Origin: Imperialibacter roseus
Lineage (GTDB): Bacteria > Bacteroidota > Bacteroidia > Cytophagales > Cyclobacteriaceae
Assembly: GCF_032999765.1 (NCBI RefSeq)
Contig: NZ_CP136051.1
Span: forward strand, 2,332,417 to 2,396,416
DNA length: 64,000 nt
Reading direction: 5' to 3'
A program made the translations under genes and the position numbers. Below, piece by piece: positions 17,226 to 26,567 of this stretch. Position 1 is the first letter of the stretch, and each line of letters starts with the position of its first letter. Below the pieces are notes generated by a model. The model was given only the letters and a program-made list of their open reading frames with translations. It did not search any database and was not told the DNA's origin.

Positions 17226-18143
17226 ATGAAAAGAAGAGATTTTATTGGAACCACTTTGGGGGCAGGCATAGGAGTGGGGCTGGCGGCCTCACCACTGCTG
17301 GCTTCCAAACGAAAACAAACCAACACACCTGATATGAAGATTAAGATACTGGCTACCAACTGGGGAGATGGAGATACCATAGAGGGCTTTTGCAAAAAAA
17401 TCAAAAGCTATGGCTATGACGGGCTGGAGGTGTGGTACCCAACTGATGCCGGAGATAGAGAAAGGTTGGTAAATGCGACCAAAACCAATGGTTTGGAATA
17501 TGGTTTTCTTGTGGGAGCCTATCAGCCTGACTTTCAGCCTCATTTTGAACTCTTCGAAACGAATCTTCGGGCCGCTGCAAAGATGAAGCCTTTGTACATC
17601 AACTGTCACTCCGGCAAAGACTTCTTTTCCTACGAGCAAAACAAACAATTCCTTGACTTGACCAATAAGGTCAGCAAGGAGTCGGACATAGGCATTCACC
17701 ACGAAACGCACCGCTCCCGCATCATGTACTCGGCTCCGGTTACCAGAAACTTCATTGAGAAAAACCCGGATCTGACATTGACGCTGGACATTTCACATTG
17801 GTGTAATGTACATGAGACTTTGCTGCAAGATCAAAAGGAAACGGTAGACATGGCTTTGCAATGCACCAGGCACATTCACCTTCGTGTCGGGCATCCGGAA
17901 AGTCCTCAGGTGAACGACCCAAGGGCGCCCGAATGGAAAGAGGCCCTTGAACAGCACCTGGCGTGGTGGGACAAGGTGATCGAGCTTCGGAAAAAGGCCG
18001 GTGCCGACACGATGACCTTCCTGACTGAATTTGGCCCGGCTGACTATATGCCTACCATTCCCTACACAAGACAACCCGTTGCCAACCAGTGGGACATCAA
18101 TCGCTATATGCTAGAGTTGATCAGAAACCGATACACTTCATAA
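17226..18143 (+). CDS. Sugar phosphate isomerase/epimerase-like TIM-barrel protein, Tat signal
   Basis: A 305-aa xylose-isomerase-like TIM barrel with an N-terminal twin-arginine signal (MKRRDFIGTTLGAGIG) and a hydrophobic core, so it folds before export and acts in the periplasm. Metal and substrate positions fit INCHSGKD, GIHHETHRSR (with the Glu ligand), LDISHWCNVHE and HLRVGHPE, and FLTEFGP. The family isomerises or epimerises sugars or keto-sugars. In this operon it probably acts on the same carbohydrate as the DUF1501/DUF1553 proteins, 9 nt upstream. Confidence 0.88.
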   Translation: MKRRDFIGTTLGAGIGVGLAASPLLASKRKQTNTPDMKIKILATNWGDGDTIEGFCKKIKSYGYDGLEVWYPTDAGDRERLVNATKTNGLEYGFLVGAYQPDFQPHFELFETNLRAAAKMKPLYINCHSGKDFFSYEQNKQFLDLTNKVSKESDIGIHHETHRSRIMYSAPVTRNFIEKNPDLTLTLDISHWCNVHETLLQDQKETVDMALQCTRHIHLRVGHPESPQVNDPRAPEWKEALEQHLAWWDKVIELRKKAGADTMTFLTEFGPADYMPTIPYTRQPVANQWDINRYMLELIRNRYTS

Positions 18144-18161
18144 CCCAGCTGCTCGGCTTCT

Positions 18162-19550
18162 ATGGACTACGGTATCGTTTCGTTTATTGGAAAATTCCAC
18201 CCGCTGCTGGTGCACCTGCCTATTGGTATGCTGATGATTGCCATCCTTTTTGGCTTCATGAGCTTAAAGGAAAACTACAGTTACCTCAAGGGAGCTAACC
18301 ACATTGTGCTTTTTCTTGCGGCGGTTTCAGCCACGCTGTCAGCTTTCACAGGCTGGATACTTTCACAATCGGGTGGTTACGCAAACGAACTGATCGCCTG
18401 GCATCAGTGGATGGGCATAGGCCTTGTTGTTATTAGCTGGGTGGCATTTTTCGTACACTCGAGAAATGAGAAAGCTTTTAAAATGGCGCTGGTTGTTTCA
18501 GGAATGCTTTTGGTAATTACCGGACATTTGGGAGGTAGCATTACGCATGGAGACGGCTTTCTGACGCCGCCACCGCTCTCGGAGTGGTTTGCAAAAGAGG
18601 GAGCAGCTGTTCCCCCTATTGTTCTGACAAAAGAGATGTTGGGCTACGAGGCCATTGCCAATATTGTGGACAGAAAATGCAAGAGTTGTCACGGCCCCGG
18701 TGCCCAGAAGGGAAAGTTGAGGCTCGATTCACCTGAAGAAATGCTGAAAGGAGGGAAGCACGGAGAAGTGATAGTGGCTTCTTCACCAGACGAAAGTCAC
18801 CTGATAGAAAACATCCTCTTACCGATTGATAATGATGACCATATGCCACCTAAAGAGAAGAGCCAGTTGAGTAAGGCCGAGATGGCTATATTGGTGGAGT
18901 GGGTGGCCACAGGTGCTTATTTTGACAAAACCGTCGAAGAACTGGCATGGAGCGATAGCCTGATTCTGGCGTACAATGTAGCTACGTCCAACAAACCAGC
19001 TAGTTACACCTATATTCCACAGGACAAGGTTCAGCCTGTAGATGCAGCTTTGGTGACGAGACTCGACACGCTGGGCGTGAGTATTGTGCCTGTGAGCGAT
19101 GGTAGTAACTATTTGAATGTGAACTTCTTACATGTACCGCAGCAGTACATGACCGAGGCTTTTCAGTTGCTTACGTCCATGAATAAACAGTGTGTGTGGC
19201 TGGACTTGACAGGAAAAGCTCTTCAGCCAGAACACCTTGAATACCTTGGGAAGATGCAAAACTTGACGAAGCTGAGTCTCAGAGACTGTGGATTGAACGA
19301 TAGCCTTATGTCAAAATTGCAGCCTTTGTCGAGATTGGAATACGTGAACCTTGTTAATAATCCAGTGACAGCAGACGGCATCAAGACTTTACAAGGTAAC
19401 GCCGGTCTTCAGCAATTGTTCCTCTTTCAAACAGAGGTGCAGCCGACAGATACTGCAGCTTTACGGGAAATGTTTGAAAATGCTTCGATAGACCTTGGTG
19501 GCTACGAAATGCCGCTGATTGAGGCTGATACCAGTAAAATTATTTATTGA
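18162..19550 (+). CDS. Membrane c-type cytochrome with leucine-rich repeats
   Basis: A 462-aa protein in three parts. Residues 1-125 hold four membrane helices of the DUF2231-like type (FHPLLVHLPIGMLMIAILFGF). Residues ~160-250 form a cytochrome c domain with CKSCH at about 173-177 and a possible distal Met in DDHMPPKEK. Residues ~330-450 are leucine-rich repeats (LEYLGKMQNLTKLSLRDCGL, then LEYVNLVNNPVTADGI), probably protein-binding. It probably carries electrons from the periplasmic PSD1 partner toward the membrane. It is the last gene of the operon, 18 nt after the isomerase-like gene. Confidence 0.88.
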   Translation: MDYGIVSFIGKFHPLLVHLPIGMLMIAILFGFMSLKENYSYLKGANHIVLFLAAVSATLSAFTGWILSQSGGYANELIAWHQWMGIGLVVISWVAFFVHSRNEKAFKMALVVSGMLLVITGHLGGSITHGDGFLTPPPLSEWFAKEGAAVPPIVLTKEMLGYEAIANIVDRKCKSCHGPGAQKGKLRLDSPEEMLKGGKHGEVIVASSPDESHLIENILLPIDNDDHMPPKEKSQLSKAEMAILVEWVATGAYFDKTVEELAWSDSLILAYNVATSNKPASYTYIPQDKVQPVDAALVTRLDTLGVSIVPVSDGSNYLNVNFLHVPQQYMTEAFQLLTSMNKQCVWLDLTGKALQPEHLEYLGKMQNLTKLSLRDCGLNDSLMSKLQPLSRLEYVNLVNNPVTADGIKTLQGNAGLQQLFLFQTEVQPTDTAALREMFENASIDLGGYEMPLIEADTSKIIY

Positions 19551-19773
19551 GTACCCCTTGCCTTTTTTTGATGAGGGTACCAATGCCAAAGCCGATCAGC
19601 AAGAGCCAGGGGAACCCGTGAAGAAGCGTGTCAAACCAATCCATGGGCTGCATGCCGACAGCCCCGCCAGCAATCCACTTGACTTTGCCCCAAATGTGCG
19701 GCTCAGGGAAGAAGGGAGCCAGACCCAGAGTGAGGCAGAGTAGCAGGATGGTTTTTACGGAGAATAGCTTCAT
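19540..19773 (-). CDS. Small membrane protein (77 aa)
   Basis: A short protein with an N-terminal hydrophobic helix (TILLLCLTLGLAPFF), the segment PHIWGKVKWIAGG, a second helix (LLHGFPWLLLIGFGIGTLI) and a basic tail. I recognise the type as a small conserved Bacteroidota membrane protein of unknown function. It is convergent with the cytochrome-LRR gene and overlaps its 3' end by 11 bp. Confidence 0.7.
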   Translation of the reverse strand: MKLFSVKTILLLCLTLGLAPFFPEPHIWGKVKWIAGGAVGMQPMDWFDTLLHGFPWLLLIGFGIGTLIKKRQGVLNK

Positions 19774-19851
19774 ATCTTCTTTTTTTCTGCAAAGGTAAGT
19801 TAGCCGAAAGTAGAGATGAGTGACATAAGTTACTCCCGCAGCAAAAAGTAA

Positions 19852-19879
19852 GGCCTTTGATTCAAAGGAATCAAAGGCC
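19852..19879 (-). terminator. Intrinsic terminator of the lipoprotein gene
   Basis: A perfect 12-bp stem GGCCTTTGATTC/GAATCAAAGGCC with a 4-nt loop lies 24 bp past the stop of the minus-strand gene at 19903-20703. On that strand it is followed by TTACTTTTTGC. Confidence 0.75.
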
Positions 19880-19902
19880 CTGGTATCGCTGCCTGTTAGG
19901 AT

Positions 19903-20703
19903 TTACTCGCAGGCTACGTCGTTCAATGTTATATCCCAGCAGTGGTACAAGTTATCCTCAAAAAAGACCTGACTTTTGATTTTCCCATTGCTGTTCTCGG
20001 CGCTCCAGAGCACCTCTATTGTATTTTCGGTATTGGTGTCAATGATGGTGACGTTTCTGTTCAGTTCGGCGCCGGCATCAACCATATAGCTAATCGAACT
20101 TCCGAAACTGTCGCCCGGCTTTTCAACTGTGAAGGTCACGTCTGCAACTCCGTCAACTTCCGATTTGGACCACTCAGATGACAGCCATGGATTTGGCTTG
20201 TCAGGCCCTTCATAGAGTGTCCAGGTGCCGGCATTGGCCATGAAATTGGACTCCCCCGTAAACCAGACGAAGTCGGTAAAACCACCTGCTTTCGAAATAT
20301 AGCCTGTCCAGGTAACATCACTGCCATCCACGTCAGCAGTAAGTTTTACGGAGTAAGAGCCACTATTAGGAACAGATATATCATAAGTCCAAACCCATAA
20401 TTTAGTTTCTGTATCAAATGTAGCCTCTTGATTCACCGCTAGTTTAAACGCAGTAACAGGAACAACCAACGCCCCGGAAAGGATGCCAGAATACACTCCA
20501 ACACTTGTAGCAGCATATACCCAATTCCTGACAACCATTTGCCTTCCACCTCCATCGCCGTCACTGCCGCTAAAATCATCAAAATTGGGAGCAATGCTCG
20601 TACTGGGAGGCATTGCCGGAGCATTACCCGGGTCTACTTCTTCATCTTTGTTACATGACACAAAAAGAATTGAAAATGATAATAGAAATGCTAGTTTTCT
20701 CAT
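19903..20703 (-). CDS. Uncharacterised lipoprotein
   Basis: A 266-aa lipoprotein with lipobox FVSC at about 17. An acidic, glycine-rich linker (DDFSGSDGDGGG) leads into a predicted all-beta C-terminal domain (YDISVPNSGSYSVKLTADVDGSD; AGTWTLYEGP). It looks like a surface or periplasmic beta-rich protein, possibly binding carbohydrate, but I recognise no named family. Transcribed alone, with a good terminator. Confidence 0.8.
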   Translation of the reverse strand: MRKLAFLLSFSILFVSCNKDEEVDPGNAPAMPPSTSIAPNFDDFSGSDGDGGGRQMVVRNWVYAATSVGVYSGILSGALVVPVTAFKLAVNQEATFDTETKLWVWTYDISVPNSGSYSVKLTADVDGSDVTWTGYISKAGGFTDFVWFTGESNFMANAGTWTLYEGPDKPNPWLSSEWSKSEVDGVADVTFTVEKPGDSFGSSISYMVDAGAELNRNVTIIDTNTENTIEVLWSAENSNGKIKSQVFFEDNLYHCWDITLNDVACE

Positions 20704-20858
20704 GTTGAAATTTATTGGTACAACTATAGAATTAACGATCGCAAAAGCTATAAGTTGAATTAAACGAATATTAAATATAATATTTTAAATAAAACCAAGC
20801 CCAGCTGCTTTGAACGTGCATTTACTATCCGAATGACAAAATAGGGCAGCTTGTTTTG

Positions 20859-22373
20859 CTATTTTTGCATAAATACTCTGATCTCTTTCACTAACAAATC
20901 AAAATCAGGCTGGTGGTTGTACATCATGTGGCCGCCTTCGTAGTAGGTCAACTGAACCATCTCTTTAGGAATTCCATTGCGTGCAAAGGTGTATTCTGCA
21001 TCAAAAAAGGGTGTGATCAGATCATAATAGCCGCAAGCCACCAATACCTTAAGATCCTTGTTACGTCGCATGCTCTCAGCAAGCTTTCTGGCTACATTCA
21101 CATAAATCGGTTCCCAGTATTCACCTTCCGGCGCATCTCTCCAGCGCCAGTTAGCTCCAACTTCTTCGCTGGAGGTGACATAGGGCCTGTCCATTTCAAT
21201 ATTTAGCTCTGAGGCAAAATAGTGATTGAGCGCTGCCGTATAAGCTGCATCCATTTGGTAGTCGGAAGCATCGCCTAGCGTTGGAGATTCCGCCACGTCG
21301 TCTGCCTCATCGCCTTTGAACCTTCCGTCGAGTCTGCCGATGGCGAGTCCTTCCTGCTCCATCAGTTTTTTCTGGAACCGTGGAACAAGTACTCGCAGGT
21401 CTGATTTTAAGACGTAGTCTTTTGATAGCCCGGTAAAATAGGAAAGTTTTTCAGCGATTTGATTTTGTGCATCTGCAGTAAGCATGCTCCCTTTGAGCAA
21501 TGCCGGCGCATACTCATCCGTCGTGAATACCCGACACTCCTGCACAAAAGCCTCCAAAGTTTTGCCTTGTCCGGCTTTCTTGTGGTACCACGCAGTGGCA
21601 GCCATACTTGGCAGGTAGGTAAGGTAGGAAATTATGTTGTCGTGAATAGATGTAGAGCCCTGATAGTCGACTGCCTGAGAAATCAGGACAAGGCCATTCA
21701 TTGAAACACTTTGTCCGCTTCCTTCCAGCGCATTTGTTACCGCCGCAGCCCGTGTGGTGCCGAAGCTTTCACCAAATATGTACTTGGGAGAATTCCACCT
21801 TTTGTTTTCAGTGATCCAAAGTCTGATAAATTGCGCAACCGAGTTGGCGTCTTCGTTTAGTCCCCAGAAATCTTTGCCCGTTCCTTTGCCAACAGGAACG
21901 CTGAATCCCGTGCCTATGGGGTCTACAAAAACCAGGTCCGTAACGTCGAGCAGGCATTGTTGATTGTTGACAATAGGGTAGGGAGCACCGCCGTCGTCGG
22001 TATCTGCATTGCTGGCGATTTTTACAATTCGAGGCCCCAGAAAGCCCATGTGTAGCCAAACGGAAGCTGAGCCGGGGCCACCGTTGAAAATGAAAGTGAC
22101 GGGCCGCTTGCTATAGTCAGTGACTCCTTCCTGCAAATAGGAGACCGCCCACAGCGCTCCGATAGCTTCGTTTTGATCATTTTTCAGGTGTGTTTCCTTC
22201 CCGACGGCTTTGTACCGCAGGGCCTTTCCATTGAAGGTGCCCTGGTGTTGTGTGATAAATGATTTCGGCGCAGGTATCTCTTTTATTATCGAGTCAGCCT
22301 TCTGTGCACAGGATAAATGAACGAGGGCAAGCAAAGTGAAAGCGCATAGAATGGTTTTCATCAAGTTCATCAT
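20859..22373 (-). CDS. Secreted peptidase S10 (serine carboxypeptidase-like)
   Basis: A 504-aa exported carboxypeptidase of family S10 that removes C-terminal residues from peptides. Family motifs are NGGPGSASVW (oxyanion region, near residue 80) and FGESFGTTRAA, holding the nucleophile Ser. The catalytic Asp is in GYYDLITPF and the His in GGHMMYNH near the end. The signal peptide ends HLSCAQ and could be cleaved by either signal peptidase. The start is ATG at 22373 (22361 is an alternative); the frame extends to 22409 but those residues spoil the signal. The family has eukaryotic and bacterial members; this is the bacterial type. Confidence 0.9.
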   Translation of the reverse strand: MMNLMKTILCAFTLLALVHLSCAQKADSIIKEIPAPKSFITQHQGTFNGKALRYKAVGKETHLKNDQNEAIGALWAVSYLQEGVTDYSKRPVTFIFNGGPGSASVWLHMGFLGPRIVKIASNADTDDGGAPYPIVNNQQCLLDVTDLVFVDPIGTGFSVPVGKGTGKDFWGLNEDANSVAQFIRLWITENKRWNSPKYIFGESFGTTRAAAVTNALEGSGQSVSMNGLVLISQAVDYQGSTSIHDNIISYLTYLPSMAATAWYHKKAGQGKTLEAFVQECRVFTTDEYAPALLKGSMLTADAQNQIAEKLSYFTGLSKDYVLKSDLRVLVPRFQKKLMEQEGLAIGRLDGRFKGDEADDVAESPTLGDASDYQMDAAYTAALNHYFASELNIEMDRPYVTSSEEVGANWRWRDAPEGEYWEPIYVNVARKLAESMRRNKDLKVLVACGYYDLITPFFDAEYTFARNGIPKEMVQLTYYEGGHMMYNHQPDFDLLVKEIRVFMQK

Positions 22374-22559
22374 TTTGAGTTGGATGTTTTGTGTCCACAA
22401 TTTGATCAAACTTTTTTATTACAGCAGAACAATGGGCAGCGAAAAATATGTTGTGATGTGAGTAATGTCACGCAATGTGTCGGACGGTATTTTTATACTT
22501 GTCAAAACCTTTGATATTTGTCGGTTATAGCGATTTTAATTAAACAAACCCTATTTTAG

Positions 22560-23450
22560 ATGTTTTCATACGATGCCAGGGTGCTTAGTGCCGCTTTGTC
22601 AGCCATTATCGAGTCCTCCGTGTCTGACGATGCCTGGCGATGGCTTCAAGAAAAAGCGGCTGATATCTCTTCTTCTGAAACCGGATCAGCATTAAATGTG
22701 GCTTTCGCTGCTATTCCCAGAAAGATTGGCAAGAATCATTTGAGCCTTAGCGAAGGTGCTGTGACTAACATCCAACAAATCAGACCTGGTTTTCAAATAA
22801 CCAATTGGTCAATTGACCGCTTGTGTCGGGTGTGGGTACTGATTCAGGTGCCGGCTTCAAGCAAGACCAATTACACAGTCAGGATTCAAAACTTGTTTCT
22901 GGCGGCGGAAATGAATGAGCTGGTGGCGTTGTATTCTGCGCTGCCTGTAGTAGCTTACCCCGAAGCGTGGAAAGCCCAGTGTGCCGAAGGGATACGAAGC
23001 AATATCGGTGATGTGCTGGAGGCAATTATGTGTAATAACCCATACCCCTCTGAGCAACTCGATGAAGCTGCCTGGAATCAACTGGTGCTGAAGGCAATAT
23101 TTACAGAAAAACCGTTGCATTTGATTATTGGGTTAGACGACAGGGCAAATTTGGAGCTGGCCAACACGCTCTCCGATTTTGCGCATGAAAGATGGGCGGC
23201 ACACAGGATTGTACCTCCTATGTTGTGGAGATGTGTCGGGCCTTTTATCAATGAAAAAACAATTGGAGACATGGAGCGCCTGGTGCTGTCTGTCGATAGC
23301 ACCGAAAGAGAAGCTGCGGCTCTTGCCTGTAGTGTGAGCCAATTTCCTGCTGCCGCTGAACTCCTGGATAGGAACAAGCAGCTGAATGCGTTGGTTAAAT
23401 CGGGTGACATTTCCTGGGAAAGTATAGCAAAGAAAACAGAGCTGGTTTAG
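22560..23450 (+). CDS. eboA: EboA family protein
   Basis: A 296-aa protein matching the EboA family by position and character: first gene of an intact eboA-F run, no signal peptide, mostly alpha-helical (WRWLQEKAADIS; LAAEMNELVALYSALPVVAYPEAW; HERWAAHRIVPPMLWRC). Its molecular role is unknown. In cyanobacteria the ebo genes are needed for trafficking of a scytonemin precursor to the periplasm, and related clusters occur in pseudomonads, Bacteroidota and eustigmatophyte plastids. The 23-nt gap to eboB fits one transcript. Confidence 0.8.
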   Translation: MFSYDARVLSAALSAIIESSVSDDAWRWLQEKAADISSSETGSALNVAFAAIPRKIGKNHLSLSEGAVTNIQQIRPGFQITNWSIDRLCRVWVLIQVPASSKTNYTVRIQNLFLAAEMNELVALYSALPVVAYPEAWKAQCAEGIRSNIGDVLEAIMCNNPYPSEQLDEAAWNQLVLKAIFTEKPLHLIIGLDDRANLELANTLSDFAHERWAAHRIVPPMLWRCVGPFINEKTIGDMERLVLSVDSTEREAAALACSVSQFPAAAELLDRNKQLNALVKSGDISWESIAKKTELV

Positions 23451-23473
23451 CTCAGAATAAAAACAGAACGATT

Positions 23474-24460
23474 ATGTGTTGTAGTGATAATTTTACTGAG
23501 GCGGATTTACAAAAAAGGGACGCCAACCCTGTTTATCTCGATAGTGTAAAGGGCATGCAGTTTTTCGACCCACATGTGCACATGACATCCCGCACGACGG
23601 ACGACTACCAGGCCATGGCGGACGCCGGTGTGGTGGCCCTCATTGAGCCTGCCTTCTGGCTCGGGCAACCCAGAACGGGCATTGCCACCTTCCGTGACTA
23701 CTATGCCAGCCTGATCGGGTGGGAGCGGTTCAGGTCTTCGCAGTTTGGCATCAAGCACTACTGCACGATAGGGCTGAACAGCCGGGAAGCCAACAATGAG
23801 GCTTTGGCTGAGCAGGTGATGGAAATCCTGCCACTGTTTATTTACAAAGAAGGCGTAGTGGGTGTCGGTGAAATAGGTTTCGACGACCAGACACCGGCAG
23901 AAGAGAAATACTATCGGGCACAGCTTGACCTGGCTAAAGAAGCAGGGCTGCCTGTGCAAATTCATACACCTCACCGGGACAAAAAACGAGGCACCCAACG
24001 CAGTATGGACATCGCCCTGGAGCAAGGCCTTGACCCCAAGATGGTGATTGTTGACCACAACAATGAAGAGACGGTAAACGAAGTATTGGATCGTGGCTTT
24101 TGGGCAGCTTTCACCATTTATCCGTTCACCAAAATGGGTAACGAGCGGATGGTCGAAGTGGTGAAACAGTACGGCCCCGACAGAATAATGATCAACTCCG
24201 CTGCCGACTGGGGCATCAGTGATCCGTTGGCAGTGCCAAAAACAGCTGCTTTGATGAAACAGCATGGTATCAGCGATGAAGTTATTCGTTTGGTTACCTA
24301 CCAAAATGCCATCACGGCGTTTGGCCAGAGTGGGCAAATCGACGAGGCTGACTTTGCCTCAGTGAAAGACATCGACCAAAGCCAAAAATTCGAAGGTAAT
24401 ACGGTTTTGCGTGGCGGCCAGCAGCCACGTATGGACAAGAACTCCCTGATCATTAAATAA
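23474..24460 (+). CDS. eboB: TatD-family metal hydrolase EboB
   Basis: A 328-aa TatD-like amidohydrolase-fold enzyme. Metal ligands are visible: HVH in FFDPHVHMTS (near residue 36), Glu in VGEIGFDD, His in IHTPHRDKK, His in VDHNNEE, and Asp in SAADWGISDP. It is cytoplasmic by sequence. In the ebo cluster it probably processes the pathway metabolite rather than DNA. The C-terminal tail (about 290-328) is variable and polar. Its stop is followed after one base by the TTG start of eboC, so translation is probably coupled. Confidence 0.88.
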   Translation: MCCSDNFTEADLQKRDANPVYLDSVKGMQFFDPHVHMTSRTTDDYQAMADAGVVALIEPAFWLGQPRTGIATFRDYYASLIGWERFRSSQFGIKHYCTIGLNSREANNEALAEQVMEILPLFIYKEGVVGVGEIGFDDQTPAEEKYYRAQLDLAKEAGLPVQIHTPHRDKKRGTQRSMDIALEQGLDPKMVIVDHNNEETVNEVLDRGFWAAFTIYPFTKMGNERMVEVVKQYGPDRIMINSAADWGISDPLAVPKTAALMKQHGISDEVIRLVTYQNAITAFGQSGQIDEADFASVKDIDQSQKFEGNTVLRGGQQPRMDKNSLIIK

Positions 24461-24461
24461 T

Positions 24462-25346
24462 TTGAAGCAAATTATCGGACTTCTGCGCCTTACCAGGCCG
24501 GCCAATATTGTCACTGCGGTAGCCGACATTTTGGCTGGTGTGGCTATTTCGGGCTACCTGGCTGGCTTCACCTACGGTGCAACGCCCATTATTTGGCTGA
24601 GCCTGGCCACCATGGGCTTATATGGTGGCGGCGTTGTGTTCAACGACGTGTTTGATGCCGAACTTGACGCCGTGGAGCGGCCAGAACGGCCAATTCCCAG
24701 TGGTGTGGTTTCCAGGTTTATGGCAGCAATGCTTGGGATGGTGCTTTTGGGTATCGGTATTTTAGCCGCTGGCAAAGTGAATTGGATGCCGTCTGGAGTG
24801 ATTGCTGCGGCTATTGCCTTCTCCTCGGTTGTCTACGACAAGTGGGGCAAGCATCAGCTCATTTTTGGGCCAATCAACATGGGACTCTGTAGGGGGTTGA
24901 ACCTGACGCTTGGTATAAGCATCGTTCCCGGTGTGCTGGATACGTATTGGTGGCTCGGTATTGTGCCAGTGATTTACATCGCCGCTATTACCATGGTCAG
25001 CCGGGGCGAAGTGCATGGAGGCAGCAAATTGACCCTATACAATGCGCTGGTGCTTTACGCTGTGGTAATTAGCGCTGTTTTATGGTTCTCTATAGAAAAC
25101 AATACGTTTTATCTCACATTGCCCTTTGTTCTCGCATTTGGTGGAATGATTGCTTTGCCGTTATTCAAAGCGATAGCCGATCCTATTGGGAAAAATATAG
25201 GAAAGGCAGTGAAAGCTGGAGTCATTGCGTTGATATTGATGAATGCTGCCTGGGCATCAGCTTTTGGCGTTACGTATTTTGCCCTGGGTATTGTACTTTT
25301 GTTGCCCTTGTCGTTATTGCTGGCGAAAGCCTTTGCTGTAACGTGA
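24462..25346 (+). CDS. eboC: UbiA-like prenyltransferase EboC (TTG start)
   Basis: A 294-aa integral membrane protein of the UbiA superfamily with eight or so membrane helices. The first Asp-rich motif is present (NDVFDAELDAVERPERPIPSG, near residue 62), which binds the diphosphate of a prenyl donor through Mg2+. The second motif, around SVVYDKWGKH, is reduced. The family joins isoprenoid chains to an acceptor, here probably the ebo metabolite. The start is TTG at 24462; no suitable in-frame ATG exists and the family N-terminus (LLRLTRPANIVT) begins right there. Confidence 0.88.
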   Translation: MKQIIGLLRLTRPANIVTAVADILAGVAISGYLAGFTYGATPIIWLSLATMGLYGGGVVFNDVFDAELDAVERPERPIPSGVVSRFMAAMLGMVLLGIGILAAGKVNWMPSGVIAAAIAFSSVVYDKWGKHQLIFGPINMGLCRGLNLTLGISIVPGVLDTYWWLGIVPVIYIAAITMVSRGEVHGGSKLTLYNALVLYAVVISAVLWFSIENNTFYLTLPFVLAFGGMIALPLFKAIADPIGKNIGKAVKAGVIALILMNAAWASAFGVTYFALGIVLLLPLSLLLAKAFAVT

Positions 25347-25395
25347 ATTTGTTTGTTTTAAATTTTCAGCCTGACGTCAGGCAATTGGCATAGTT

Positions 25396-26565
25396 ATGGA
25401 GTTTTTACAACAGTCCTTCAGTGTGAAGTTTGACTACAAAGTGTATTTCACCACACACCTTTTCGATAGGGCGAACGATACACTTTCAAGTTTTCTGAAA
25501 GAAAGAATGGAAGAAGGTACCATCCAGAAGGTACTGTTTGTTTTGGATCAGGGAGTGGACGAAGCGCATCCCGGTCTAAAGCAAGGTATTCAAGACTATT
25601 TTGAGACTGTCGATAATATCCACCTCATTCTTGAGACACTAGTCGTGCCGGGTGGTGAAGAAGCTAAAAACGATGAAAGCCTCCTGTATCAGGTTATTGA
25701 TGCGGTGAACGCTCACGGCATAGACCGTCATTCTTATCTGGTGGCTATTGGCGGCGGTGCTGTTCTCGATATGGTGGGTTATGCAGCCGCTATTTCACAC
25801 AGAGGCGTTCGTCATATTCGCATTCCAACGACTGTCCTTTCTCAAAACGATTCTGGGGTGGGTGTGAAAAATGGCGTCAATTTCTATCGGAAAAAGAATT
25901 TCCTCGGCACATTTGCTCCGCCTGTTGCAGTATTCAACGACTATCATTTTCTGACTACTTTATCTGACCTCGACTGGCGGTCGGGGATGTCTGAAGCCGT
26001 AAAGGTGGCGCTGATCAAGGATGCTTCCTTCTTTGACTGGATTGAGCACAACGCCACCATGCTGGCAGCCCGTGATATGGGGGCCATGAAATATTTGGTG
26101 AAACGGTGTGCTGCACTGCACCTTGACCATATTGCAGGCAAGGATCCTTTTGAGACGGGTTCTTCCAGGCCGCTCGACTTTGGCCACTGGAGTGCACACA
26201 AACTGGAAGCGCTGGCCGACTTTTCCATCAGGCATGGTGAGGCTGTGGCGATTGGTATCGCCCTCGACACAGTCTACTCAATGCTTACCAAGCGACTATC
26301 GGAGGCCGATGCCAGGAGAATTCTTGTGGTGCTTCAAAACCTTGGCTTTCCTCTGCAACATCCATTGCTGAAGTTTGAAGAGGGCAATAGTCCACTACTT
26401 GATGGGCTTAGCGAGTTCCGGGAGCACCTGGGGGGTAAACTTACCATTATGCTATTGATAGCTATTGGGACAGGGGAAGAAGTGCATGAAATGAATGAGA
26501 AACTTATTCGTGAGTCCAGTGAGTGGCTGGAAAGGTACGCTCACGAACAAACCATCAGGCTCTGA
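25396..26565 (+). CDS. eboD: 3-dehydroquinate-synthase-like sugar phosphate cyclase EboD
   Basis: A 389-aa NAD- and metal-dependent cyclase. The NAD-binding loop GGGAVLDMVGYAAA, the substrate loop PTTVLSQNDSGVGVKNGVNF and the metal-binding RHGEAVAIGIALD place it in the AroB/sugar-phosphate-cyclase superfamily. As part of ebo rather than an aro locus it is probably not the shikimate enzyme; a cyclitol-forming reaction from a phosphorylated sugar is likely. The exact substrate needs the active-site residues aligned against characterised cyclases. Starts 49 nt after eboC. Confidence 0.87.
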   Translation: MEFLQQSFSVKFDYKVYFTTHLFDRANDTLSSFLKERMEEGTIQKVLFVLDQGVDEAHPGLKQGIQDYFETVDNIHLILETLVVPGGEEAKNDESLLYQVIDAVNAHGIDRHSYLVAIGGGAVLDMVGYAAAISHRGVRHIRIPTTVLSQNDSGVGVKNGVNFYRKKNFLGTFAPPVAVFNDYHFLTTLSDLDWRSGMSEAVKVALIKDASFFDWIEHNATMLAARDMGAMKYLVKRCAALHLDHIAGKDPFETGSSRPLDFGHWSAHKLEALADFSIRHGEAVAIGIALDTVYSMLTKRLSEADARRILVVLQNLGFPLQHPLLKFEEGNSPLLDGLSEFREHLGGKLTIMLLIAIGTGEEVHEMNEKLIRESSEWLERYAHEQTIRL

Positions 26566-26567
26566 CT

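Noticed and set aside
23474-24460. Housekeeping TatD nuclease
   Set aside because: It is embedded in an intact ebo cluster, so EboB is the better call.
25396-26565. Shikimate-pathway aroB
   Set aside because: No aro genes nearby and it is in the ebo order; the AroB-like motifs are shared by other sugar-phosphate cyclases.
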